Program-made: the position numbers and the translations under genes
The notes under the pieces: model-generated
What the model was told of the DNA's origin: nothing
Databases searched by the model: none
The model's input: the letters and a program-made list of their open reading frames with translations, nothing else
DNA from: Polaribacter vadi
GTDB taxonomy: Bacteria; Bacteroidota; Bacteroidia; Flavobacteriales; Flavobacteriaceae
Direction: 5' to 3'
DNA length: 64,000 nt
NCBI RefSeq assembly: GCF_018861005.1
Contig: NZ_JAHKQL010000037.1
Location: forward strand, 62,001 to 126,000
Shown: piece after piece, positions 47,386 to 54,998 of the stretch
Numbering within the stretch: the stretch's first letter is position 1
Layout of the letters: the number at the start of each line of letters is the position of its first letter

Positions 47386-48747
47386 CTACTGCTCTTTACA
47401 CCAAGAAAGAATTTTGGGGTATAAGTCTTTAATCTTTTCATTCGCTAATTTTTCTTCATATAATTCAAGCACTTTTGTATTAAATTCTTTAAACTTTATA
47501 AACCCTCTTCTTTCGGTCATTTGTAATTCTATCTTATTTTTGATAAACTCATAATTTTTAGAATCATAATTTTCAAGAGCATATAATGCAAATACAGACC
47601 AAGTCATATACTCGTTGAACACCAAATATGAATTTTTATAATTACTCAAAGCATTTTCTGTAGTCCATTTAGAAAGGTTATTCATACTATTATTAATCTC
47701 ATTCAAGTATATATCTGATATCGGATTTACATAATTATGATCTATTTCAGTGAATACACTTCTTGTCATTAATGCTTTAATGTTTTCTTCACTATATTTT
47801 GTACTTTCAATTGGACCAGCAATAAACATTACAGATTGTTTAAAATTGTTTTGTTTAAAATGATTCGTTGAATGACTACCATTAACTAAAGGTGAAAATG
47901 TAATTCTATAATTATCGTATTTAAAATCGAACTTAGACTCTAACCAATCCCATTGCTTTTTAATAGGCATTTGCTTTTCACTTTTCGCTATGAGATCGGT
48001 ATAGTATTCTTTATGTTTTTTGTAGAATTTTCTAAAACCTATTTTATTTGAGAAATTTTCTATTTCTGAAATAAATGGTTCTATTTTATTTGCACCATTC
48101 CAACTCAACCTTTCGTAAGTTGAATCTTTTTCTATTTTATTTCCATCAAAATAAAACCCGCAAGCATCCATTTTTAAAGTTGAATAATACCCTTCCTTTA
48201 ACCAAGAATCTAGTTTAAGAACAATAGGTTCATTTTTATATTTTGAAAAATTCTCTATAATTTCTTTGTAGTATTCTGTACGATGATTTACCATATTTTT
48301 ATCATCTATTCCTGTAGGTGTTAAAGCAAATATAAGATGTACTAACTCTTGAACTTCTGGAATTTCAAAACTGTATGTTTCTTTGTTTTTCTGAATATAT
48401 TCAGCATCAAAATCAAAATGAGGTATTGTTTGTATTTGAGTCCAACAGGTATCTTTTTCGTTTAATAAAATAATAAAATCATACTTTTTTTTAGGCTCAA
48501 CTGTAAACGAAATAGAATCTATATCTGTGTAAAAGGTCACTTTTTTTGAAGAAGTAACATCTGTATTATATATATCTGGTTTAGCTTGTGGTGTTAAATA
48601 CCATGTTTCTTTTTTTAAATTTTCGCCATCTTTAATATCAACCAAATGTGAAGTTGCCTTTAAAATAGGTAGTTTAGTTTCTTTCTTATTGGAATTACAA
48701 GAGAACATAGAAATTAGTACGATTATTAATGAAAATTGTTTTATCAT
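47386..48747 (-). CDS. DUF4932-like lipoprotein
   Basis: A 453-aa lipoprotein (lipobox ISMFSC, C17) with an Ig-like N-terminal part (about 30-115) and a predicted helical C-terminal part resembling DUF4932. At 333-337 TEIDH followed by NYVNP looks like a zinc HExxH motif whose first His is Thr, so it may be an inactive peptidase relative. The family call is by pattern memory and moderate. It is followed by repeat copy C. Confidence 0.5.
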   Translation of the reverse strand: MIKQFSLIIVLISMFSCNSNKKETKLPILKATSHLVDIKDGENLKKETWYLTPQAKPDIYNTDVTSSKKVTFYTDIDSISFTVEPKKKYDFIILLNEKDTCWTQIQTIPHFDFDAEYIQKNKETYSFEIPEVQELVHLIFALTPTGIDDKNMVNHRTEYYKEIIENFSKYKNEPIVLKLDSWLKEGYYSTLKMDACGFYFDGNKIEKDSTYERLSWNGANKIEPFISEIENFSNKIGFRKFYKKHKEYYTDLIAKSEKQMPIKKQWDWLESKFDFKYDNYRITFSPLVNGSHSTNHFKQNNFKQSVMFIAGPIESTKYSEENIKALMTRSVFTEIDHNYVNPISDIYLNEINNSMNNLSKWTTENALSNYKNSYLVFNEYMTWSVFALYALENYDSKNYEFIKNKIELQMTERRGFIKFKEFNTKVLELYEEKLANEKIKDLYPKILSWCKEQ

Positions 48748-48780
48748 AATTGTTTTATTTTACTTTAAAGAATATGAATA

Positions 48781-48915
48781 TTAATTAAAAAGAGTTTCTG
48801 AATTAAAGTTAGGAGCAGCTTGGTGTTGAGCTGCGATAACAATAATTTCAGTGATGCTCTGTGTTGTACTCTTTGGTTTACAACCAAAAAATATTACTAA
48901 TACTATACGGCTTAA
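48781..48915 (-). pseudogene. Lipoprotein gene fragment
   Basis: A 44-codon frame without a start codon encodes LSRIVLVIFFGCKPKSTTQS and a tail to ETLFN. It has a lipobox (FFGC) and normal Flavobacterial usage, but is preceded in frame by a TAG. It looks like the 5' remnant of a lipoprotein gene. The parent is not recognised. Confidence 0.35.
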
Positions 48916-48980
48916 CTATAATAATTTATTAGTTGATCATTTTAACAACTGCAAATTAAAGAGTAGTATTTTTTTATTTC

Positions 48981-49004
48981 ACTACCTTAAAGGGTAGTTT
49001 TTTT
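48981..49004 (+). terminator. Hairpin with T run near the LuxR gene
   Basis: ACTACC and GGTAGT pair around TTAAAG, followed by a run of T. It is oriented to stop plus-strand transcription, although the neighbouring genes are on the minus strand, so it could instead be an operator-like palindrome. Confidence 0.35.
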
Positions 49005-49020
49005 ATAAGGTAGATAGCAA

Positions 49021-49779
49021 TTAGATAAGAAAGTTGTTTTTTGCATAAGAGATAGCTTCTGTTATATTTGATACATCTAGCTTTTCAAATAATTTTTTTC
49101 TATGAAATTTCACAGTGTTATTAGATATTACTATTTCTTCTGCAATTTCATTTATTGTAAGACCTCTAATTGATAAATGAAGAATTTCTTTTTCTCTTTT
49201 AGATAATTGTATTGTTTTTACAGAATGCCAATGTTTTTTTTCTTCATTATACTCTAAAAACTTTTGATTTCCTTTTTTATACATTTTTATATTTCCAGAA
49301 TCATTTGATGAAGAGAGAGAAACAAGACAAAGCGCTTTCCATATTTTACCTTCATCTGTAAGAAATAAAGGTGTTAACCTATGATTAACCAACGTTTTTT
49401 TAGCTTCTTGATTTATTAAATGAAAATCGTACGAAATGGAATAGTCTTTTCTATCTTCTAAAGGAATTGTTTCATAAAAATCAAAGCCTATCTGATTCAC
49501 CTTCAATAATAATTCAAGATCTTTTTTTACCACATGCTTTAAATAAAAATTATATCCCATTTCTTTAACTTCCTTAGCAGAATTTCCACACAATAATAAA
49601 GGGTTGTCAGAAACATATTCAAATCCTTTTTCTTTGTAATCAATTATGTATATACTATTATTGCTTAACCTTGCAAAAGCTTGTATAGATTCAAGATAAA
49701 ACGGAGACTGTAAATTTTCTTTACTAGAAATTGATGTTACAGAATTTTGAAATGAAAAGAAATCTTTTTTATGAGCCAT
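49021..49779 (-). CDS. LuxR-type (GerE) transcriptional regulator
   Basis: A 252-aa regulator: a PAS-like N-terminal domain (about 30-150; SNNSIYIIDYKEKGFEYVSDNP) and a C-terminal GerE HTH at about 190-250 (LSKREKEILHLSIRGLTINEIAEEIVISNNTVKFHRKKLFEKL). No receiver is present. It could control nearby accessory genes. The target is unknown. Confidence 0.85.
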   Translation of the reverse strand: MAHKKDFFSFQNSVTSISSKENLQSPFYLESIQAFARLSNNSIYIIDYKEKGFEYVSDNPLLLCGNSAKEVKEMGYNFYLKHVVKKDLELLLKVNQIGFDFYETIPLEDRKDYSISYDFHLINQEAKKTLVNHRLTPLFLTDEGKIWKALCLVSLSSSNDSGNIKMYKKGNQKFLEYNEEKKHWHSVKTIQLSKREKEILHLSIRGLTINEIAEEIVISNNTVKFHRKKLFEKLDVSNITEAISYAKNNFLI

Positions 49780-49872
49780 TTAATTTTTAAGACAATCAAT
49801 TTTGGTTAATGTTATGAATATAAATATAAAGGTAGGGCAGGTGATAAGCGATACGTTTCGGTTTAGTACTAA

Positions 49873-50005
49873 GCCAAATATAATATTTTGCTTTTATCTT
49901 TTTAGTTGAAAATGCCAAATTTTATATTTGGCGACTTTGTAAATAAAAACAGACCATTCTGTAATCCTAAACTGCTCTATGTTTTTTACACTTTGTTGGC
50001 AACCG
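49873..50005. repeat. Structured intergenic repeat, copy D, with attC-like end
   Basis: GCCAAATATAA (49873-49883) and its exact complement TTATATTTGGC (49922-49932) enclose a second hairpin (GCCAAAT-N5-ATTTGGC). Bases 49934-50005 match copy C at 47309. The end next to the metallopeptidase stop reads GGTTGCCAAC on the minus strand, like the cores at 51116. Confidence 0.55.
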
Positions 50006-51109
50006 TTATTTTATAGATTCAAACTGTAATTGTTCTCTAATATAGTCGTTCAATTCAGACTTATTTATTCCTAAGTATTTTTCAATCGCTTTGTAGTAGT
50101 CCTCATCAGTTTTTCCACTTAACATAAATTCTTTGACTAAACTCCAACTACCTTTTTCTAATATTTTCCTTGCTATTAATCCGCCCAAAACATAATGATA
50201 AGAAGTTTCACTATCCAAGTTTGTTAACTTGAGCATATCGTTCAGGTCTATTTCAGAATGTTTCTGCAAATAGATATTTGTTCGTTTTATATGCCAATCC
50301 AAGCTTTTGCCACGACTTCCTCCTAATAGTGTGGCTACTCCTTCAGAAACCCAAAAATGCTTGTTTGGAAAATGTTTGTCTATTTGAATATGGAAAACTT
50401 CGTGCGGATAGTATTCTCCCAAACCTCCACAATAAACTTTGTCGTCAGTTGCTTTGCCACTTGGTTTAGACTGTCCGCCCATTCCTATGTAATAATCAAA
50501 TCCTTTTAGTTTTTGGATTTCGTCATAATCATCGGCAAGAAAATAATCAAATGGTTTTGGTTGCACCTCAAAATTCTTACAAGTTTCATTTATAAAATCA
50601 TTTAGTTTTTCAGCCTTTTGGTAGTTGAACTTATGGTATGTTGGATAGTAAAAGTCGACAACACCAACAGTAGTGCAATTCCAAGTTTGTTTATTTGTAG
50701 TCAACGCATTGAATAGTTTAAACGTTCCTTTTTCTTTTTTTGCAAAATAGTTTGCTATTGCTAAAACGTATGGACTTTTATCTTCTTTGCAATACGAAAA
50801 CTGAGCTTTAATTTGGTAAATGTCATTTCTGAATTTTATGCTCAAAATGTGAACTGGAAATCCCATATAAAGCGATGGCTGAAACTCGCTTTCCAAGAAA
50901 TCATAGTTCTTATATTTTTTTTGTTCTTCAATATTCCAAAATGAATTTTTTGCTTTGTTTTGAGGATTTGAAGCCAAGTAGTTTTCAAAAAGCCTCATTA
51001 CTTCTTTAGTTTCTACATTTGTTGAATCAACAACATAATTATATGTCACTTTTTGTCCAAAAGCACAAAAGCTAAAAAAAAGAAGAATTATGATTTGAAA
51101 TTGTTTCAT
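50006..51109 (-). CDS. Secreted HExxH metallopeptidase-like protein
   Basis: I start it at the ATG at 51109; an upstream TTG lies inside the structured repeat. The roughly 367-aa product has a signal peptide (MKQFQIIILLFFSFCAFGQ) and, at residues about 236-240, the zinc motif HEVFH, with a second-helix glutamate about 16 residues on (VSEGVATLLGG), as in gluzincins of the peptidase MA group. Base composition is slightly richer in GC than its neighbours. No specific family name is assigned. Confidence 0.7.
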   Translation of the reverse strand: MKQFQIIILLFFSFCAFGQKVTYNYVVDSTNVETKEVMRLFENYLASNPQNKAKNSFWNIEEQKKYKNYDFLESEFQPSLYMGFPVHILSIKFRNDIYQIKAQFSYCKEDKSPYVLAIANYFAKKEKGTFKLFNALTTNKQTWNCTTVGVVDFYYPTYHKFNYQKAEKLNDFINETCKNFEVQPKPFDYFLADDYDEIQKLKGFDYYIGMGGQSKPSGKATDDKVYCGGLGEYYPHEVFHIQIDKHFPNKHFWVSEGVATLLGGSRGKSLDWHIKRTNIYLQKHSEIDLNDMLKLTNLDSETSYHYVLGGLIARKILEKGSWSLVKEFMLSGKTDEDYYKAIEKYLGINKSELNDYIREQLQFESIK

Positions 51110-51115
51110 TCTAAT

Positions 51116-51254
51116 GGTTGCCAACGTTGTAATTTTAAGGAAAATTGACTTGATTAAGCAATGAATTTACTAAATAAAATAGGAACATCGAAATTCCGAA
51201 GGAATTTCCCAAGTTAGCTAAAAATAGCAATAAAGTTTATACAGTGTTGTAACC
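51116..51254. repeat. attC-like imperfect inverted repeat between cassette-like genes
   Basis: Left arm GGTTGCCAACGTTGTAA (51116-51132) and the minus-strand reading of the right arm, GGTTACAACACTGTA, are imperfect copies of each other. A perfect inner hairpin GAAATTCC-GAA-GGAATTTC lies at 51190-51208. The right arm contains the last codons and stop of the upstream gene, as in integron cassettes. Confidence 0.5.
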
Positions 51255-51647
51255 AGTATTTTTATCTTTTCTATGATTTTCAAACATTTCAATTGAAGCC
51301 TTTAAAAGTCCAAACATCCCTAGTCCCAAAACAATAATTCCAATAGATAGTTCTTTTAAAACTCCAACTTCTGTAGAAAAATATCCAATTAAACCAAATA
51401 TTAGAGAGCATAAAATCATAAAACTCATAAAAGCAATCATAATTTTTTCTTTCTTAGGATTTTCCCAATTTTTTTTTGAAAACTTGTTTTGTGTTTTAGA
51501 TGTGTCCTGTAATGATGAAAAGCTAATACCAAGTCCCATAAAAATAAGCGTTAAATTCAGTTTTTTAAAAAGTAAATCAGGATTTTCCTTAAGTTGTTTA
51601 ATTCCATTAATATATGGACTTAAAACAAAATAAGTTACAATCAGCAT
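51237..51647 (-). CDS. Small membrane protein, function unknown
   Basis: A 136-aa protein with about four hydrophobic segments (about 1-13, 28-45, 70-92, 95-117) and polar loops. No family is recognised. It lies 60 bases downstream of another small membrane protein gene on the same strand. Its final residues GYNTV are encoded by the attC-like arm. Confidence 0.6.
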   Translation of the reverse strand: MLIVTYFVLSPYINGIKQLKENPDLLFKKLNLTLIFMGLGISFSSLQDTSKTQNKFSKKNWENPKKEKIMIAFMSFMILCSLIFGLIGYFSTEVGVLKELSIGIIVLGLGMFGLLKASIEMFENHRKDKNTGYNTV

Positions 51648-51707
51648 TAATGGATATTGAATGTAACTAATATAGTGAAAGAAAGTTTTAAAATATATTA
51701 TTGAACC

Positions 51708-51953
51708 TTATTTTCTTGATTCTAATTCCGCTTTTATTTTTTTCATATTTCCAGCGTTAATTAACATAATTGGACTTAAAGCCAATGGAATTATTAATAA
51801 GGTGAAAAATACAGTATTATTCTCTTTTGTCAAGAATCCATAAATACAAATTCCGATTAGAAGTAGCATAACAAAAATTAATGCTCCTGTTATCGCTTTA
51901 ATTAAGTTCAATTCTCCAATGAGTTTTTCAGAAGTTTTTCCTTTTAGTTTCAT
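51708..51953 (-). CDS. Small two-helix membrane protein, function unknown
   Basis: An 81-aa protein with two transmembrane helices (about 20-40 and 47-67), a charged N-terminus (KLKGKTSEKLIGE) and a charged end (KKIKAELESRK). Not recognised. With the next gene it probably forms a two-gene cassette flanked by structured repeats at 51979 and 51116. Confidence 0.6.
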   Translation of the reverse strand: MKLKGKTSEKLIGELNLIKAITGALIFVMLLLIGICIYGFLTKENNTVFFTLLIIPLALSPIMLINAGNMKKIKAELESRK

Positions 51954-51978
51954 TTTGTGTTATGATTGGTAATATTGG

Positions 51979-52112
51979 TTACGGCGTGTTTGTATAATTT
52001 TCAGTTGTGAGATGTTTGGTAGTAAAGATAATAAAATGAACTAACTTCGACGCATAAGCGTCTGTGTCCGCAGGACACAAATGCTCACAATTGGAATTAT
52101 ACGGTGTTGTAA
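51979..52112. repeat. attC-like multi-hairpin inverted repeat
   Basis: The outer arms (51979-52011 and 52084-52112) pair imperfectly, sharing GTATAATT and TTGTGAG. Inside are two perfect hairpins: GACGC-ATAA-GCGTC (52049-52062) and TGTGTCC-GCA-GGACACA (52063-52079). The minus-strand end near the stop at 52130 reads TTACAACACCGTATAA, like the end of the element at 51254. Confidence 0.55.
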
Positions 52113-52129
52113 GTAGTTTTTCTGAAATC

Positions 52130-52945
52130 TTATTGTTGAATTTCACTGTAGGTGATATAAACTGATGTTTTTAACTTACCCCTTTTATTAAAAATTTCTA
52201 AGGAAATCAAGTTGTCATTTTCATCTTTTTCTTCGATTGTATAATATCCTTTCTGTTTTTCAAGAGTTATTCCATAATTTATTCCTTTTGATTCAGTGTA
52301 GTGGTTTATTTTATACTTTCTCAATCCTATTTCAACGGTTTTTCTTTGTAATTTTAAAATACCTTTTTTATCTGTTTTGTAGTATTCAGAAGTCTTTCCA
52401 TCTTCTGAATATTCAAACTTTTCAATTCTTACTAATTGATTTAATGGGTTATACCAATTTCTCGATGTTACTTTATTTAGATTGTTATATTTTGCTTCTA
52501 ACCTTAGATAATATTCACCATTCTTCTTATTGTATAATTCTAGGCTATTTCCATTGTTGTCAAAAATTCTTTTTTGGTCAGTTATGGTATCTCCTTTCCT
52601 TATTTGATAATTGTTAGTCCTGTTTCCATCATTATCATAAAGATATACGATGTAGTCCAAGGTGTCCTTTTTTGAGGTAATAATTGCTTGGACAAATTTT
52701 TTGTCTGTATCTAAAATTGTTACAGTTTTGGAACCTTTATCTAGAGCAGATGAGAGTGTGTTAGTATTAGTCAATGGATTCCAATCTTTGTCGTAATATG
52801 TAACTAACTCTCTATGGTTCAGCGTGTCTTTTTTATTGTAAACTGTAGATTGTATTGTCTTTATATGTCTTGTATTTTTTGGATATTCCTGCGCAAAACT
52901 ATTAGAGCAAAAGAAAAGTATAATAATTAGTAACTTTATTTTCAT
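52130..52945 (-). CDS. Secreted protein with YD-like repeats, function unknown
   Basis: A 271-aa exported protein with a signal peptide (KIKLLIIILFFCSNSFAQ). The mature part has short beta-type repeats (LVTYYDKDWNPLTN, YLYDNDGNRTNN, RIFDNNGNSLELYNKKNG, RNWYNPLNQLVRIEKFEYSEDGKT) resembling MORN/RHS-like strands. No enzymatic motif. ACAACGTTGTTGTAT just before its start (52971-52985) resembles the cassette ends further along. Confidence 0.55.
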   Translation of the reverse strand: MKIKLLIIILFFCSNSFAQEYPKNTRHIKTIQSTVYNKKDTLNHRELVTYYDKDWNPLTNTNTLSSALDKGSKTVTILDTDKKFVQAIITSKKDTLDYIVYLYDNDGNRTNNYQIRKGDTITDQKRIFDNNGNSLELYNKKNGEYYLRLEAKYNNLNKVTSRNWYNPLNQLVRIEKFEYSEDGKTSEYYKTDKKGILKLQRKTVEIGLRKYKINHYTESKGINYGITLEKQKGYYTIEEKDENDNLISLEIFNKRGKLKTSVYITYSEIQQ

Positions 52946-53318
52946 TTTAGCATTTTTTTTTAAATTACTTACAACGTTGTTGTATACTGAACTATTATCA
53001 GTTTATATATCTATATAGTTAAACTATACCAACAAGTAGTTAAAGTTATTTATACAATTTTTTTTGTTAAATATATCATTTTCTTAAATAGCCACCAATT
53101 TTTTTTAACTCTTTTGTGTTAGGTAGATGCCATTGACTAAAAGGTTAGTAGTTGGGTTTGCTTAAAACATAGGTAGGTGTTGATACAAATAATCAGGAAA
53201 AACCCTTAATTTGTTGTATAAAAATCAATATAAAACCCTAAAATTATGATGTTTATAAATTTTTAACTAAATTGTAGCGCAATTCACATTACAAATTCAT
53301 TAACTAAAAACAAAAATT
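52946..53318. other. Intergenic region before the HTH gene
   Basis: It holds the attC-like core ACAACGTTGTTGTAT at 52971-52985, at the boundary of the minus-strand cassette-like genes. The remainder is A/T-rich with no credible gene. No clear promoter box is seen for the HTH gene at 53319. Confidence 0.4.
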
Positions 53319-53603
53319 ATGAAAAAAACAAAAAGTAACAAAAGCAACCAACTGGTATCAGAACACAAAGAGATAGAATTTGACAGCAACATGCTTAAAA
53401 ATGAAGATTGGCTAACTACAGAAGATTTAATGGACTATTTAAAAATTAGCCGATCTAAAATTTACGAATTGCGTAAAAAACGAATGATACCAAGCTTAAA
53501 AATTGGTAATGCACCCATGTTTCCTAAAATGTTAATCAACAAAATCTTTCTACCACTCGCACAACAATCTTTAAACAACAACGCTTTAGAAGACAATCAA
53601 TAA
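53319..53603 (+). CDS. Excisionase-like helix-turn-helix protein
   Basis: A 94-aa DNA-binding protein. Residues about 29-75 form a MerR/excisionase-type HTH (WLTTEDLMDYLKISRSKIYELRKKRMIPSLKIGNAPMFPK). The N- and C-terminal ends are polar. Similar proteins accompany mobile elements in Bacteroidota, but no integrase is present here. It lies between cassette-like DNA and a DUF6266 gene with large inverted repeats. Confidence 0.8.
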   Translation: MKKTKSNKSNQLVSEHKEIEFDSNMLKNEDWLTTEDLMDYLKISRSKIYELRKKRMIPSLKIGNAPMFPKMLINKIFLPLAQQSLNNNALEDNQ

Positions 53604-53645
53604 ACCGTTAACCTTTATAACTCAATACTTGCGCATCCATTAAAA

Positions 53646-53692
53646 AAGCGCATTAGCCCAAAACAAATAGATTGTTAGAGCATAATGCGCTT
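53646..53692. repeat. 10-bp perfect hairpin with outer pairing arms
   Basis: AAGCGCATTA and TAATGCGCTT pair exactly. Outside them CCATTA and TAATGG pair again, and an inner AACAA/TTGTT stem is possible, so the whole region 53637-53699 can fold into one long imperfect arm. It lies between the HTH gene and the convergent DUF6266 gene. Confidence 0.5.
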
Positions 53693-53697
53693 GTAAT

Positions 53698-53730
53698 GGA
53701 GATAATACACTTTTAGGCAATCTCCTTTTT
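53698..53730 (+). terminator. Terminator after the HTH gene
   Basis: GGAGAT and ATCTCC form a 6-bp stem around a 16-base loop, followed by TTTTT. Stem is short, so moderate confidence. Confidence 0.4.
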
Positions 53731-53742
53731 ACCTCAACATAT

Positions 53743-54384
53743 TTAAACCACGGTTAACGGGCCTAAATAAGTACTGGTAGCAGCGTAATTGGTGCCGTCT
53801 TTGTAAAAAGAGGCCCAAAGTTCTACCTCAAACCCTTCCATAAACTGCGGTAAGGTAACACTAGCAGTCGTAGCATCTCTAGTAGCAATAGCTGTATTGC
53901 TATAAAACAAACCCAAGTCTGGTGCGTACACAACAGCCATTAAAACATCGGTAGTAGTAGCTTTACCTTGGCCGCTGTTGTCAAGCCAGTTCAGATTTAC
54001 AATTCGCCCAGTAGCAGCAGTAGCACTAGCGCCATCCAAACCTCTTAAATCACCTTTGCTAATCAACACCTTTTCGTAATCCATTATCATACCTTGTGCC
54101 GTGCTTACCACTGCATTTTTAAGATGATAAGAAGTAGCCAAATTAGCGCGCGATTTATCGCCTTGCGAACTCCCAAAGTATGCACTTAAAATTGCCGTAA
54201 TCGGACTCAAGAATGAAATGACTGTTTTAAATTTTGCACGTTGCAGCTCTTGTCTGTCAGTTGGGGTATACTTACCACGCTGAGGCAAACTGCGCATTAC
54301 ATTTTTACCTCGCCAACGCGTACCCACTACACTACCTACTTTACCAGAAAATCCTCCTAGAATCCCTTTTTCAAATGTTGCCAT
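53743..54384 (-). CDS. DUF6266 family protein
   Basis: A 213-aa protein. The N-terminus GILGGFSGKVGSVVGTRWRG and the stretch TDRQELQRAKFKTV are typical of DUF6266, a Bacteroidota family of unknown role. No signal peptide or helix is seen. The gene is visibly richer in GC than the DNA around it, which suggests transfer or a different expression class. It is convergent with the HTH gene. Confidence 0.82.
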   Translation of the reverse strand: MATFEKGILGGFSGKVGSVVGTRWRGKNVMRSLPQRGKYTPTDRQELQRAKFKTVISFLSPITAILSAYFGSSQGDKSRANLATSYHLKNAVVSTAQGMIMDYEKVLISKGDLRGLDGASATAATGRIVNLNWLDNSGQGKATTTDVLMAVVYAPDLGLFYSNTAIATRDATTASVTLPQFMEGFEVELWASFYKDGTNYAATSTYLGPLTVV

Positions 54385-54998
54385 AATTATATATGTTTTA
54401 AGTTAATATGCTGTAAAACTAAGGGCTAATCATCTAGTAAACAAAAGCTTGTTAGCAATTAGCACAAACTAACACAAATAAGTGGGAGTACCTTTTTTTT
54501 GAATGCTAATAAAACAGCAAAACACACCATAACACATCAGAACACAAGTAGCTTACCTACAACACCTCAGTAACTTCTGGCGCACATTTCTCTTAATTAT
54601 ATAGGGTTTTGTTCGAGTTTGCTTCGGGTTTTGTTCGGGTACAACTTGAGTGTATTTTTTTAAAATACATGCTATTCCGAAGAAAACCCGAAGCAAACTG
54701 GGAGGAAACTAGAAGAGGGAATAGGTTGGTTTTTGAAAGTTGTTAAACTTATTGAAAATGAAATGGTAATGAAGAGAAATAATCTTTAACTTTAAATTAA
54801 AAAGATTGCTTTGTACTTCACAATGAAAAGTAAATTAGTAACAATAACAGAATAGTCTTCCTAAAAAGGTATAACTCTAAGTATTGTTTTTTAAGAAGTA
54901 AATGTCAGTTTTATAGTATTTTAACTTTTAAAAATTACCTATCAATAGGTATGTCTATTGCTGTATTTATTTCTATTTTAGTACAAATATTAATTATA
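54385..54998. other. Intergenic region with long inverted repeat
   Basis: No credible gene. GTTTGCTTCGGGTTTT at 54617-54632 and its exact 16-bp complement at 54683-54698 flank about 50 bases. Just left of the first arm the unit GGGTTTTGTTCG occurs (54604-54615) and is repeated at 54627-54638. The rest is A/T-rich leader of the next gene. Confidence 0.6.
54617..54698. repeat. 16-bp perfect inverted repeat
   Basis: GTTTGCTTCGGGTTTT and AAAACCCGAAGCAAAC. It could mark the end of a small mobile unit carrying the DUF6266 gene or form a strong RNA hairpin. No target-site duplication was identified. Confidence 0.6.

Noticed and set aside
52237-52617. 126-codon plus-strand frame
   Set aside because: Antisense to the YD-like secreted protein; its Phe/Leu/Cys-rich composition is that of a shadow frame.
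53646-53692. tRNA-like or riboswitch structure
   Set aside because: The hairpin lacks tRNA arms and any known aptamer core; it reads as a simple long stem.
54617-54698. Terminal inverted repeats of an insertion sequence
   Set aside because: The arms are only about 50 bases apart with no transposase between them, and no matching arm was found on the far side of the DUF6266 gene.
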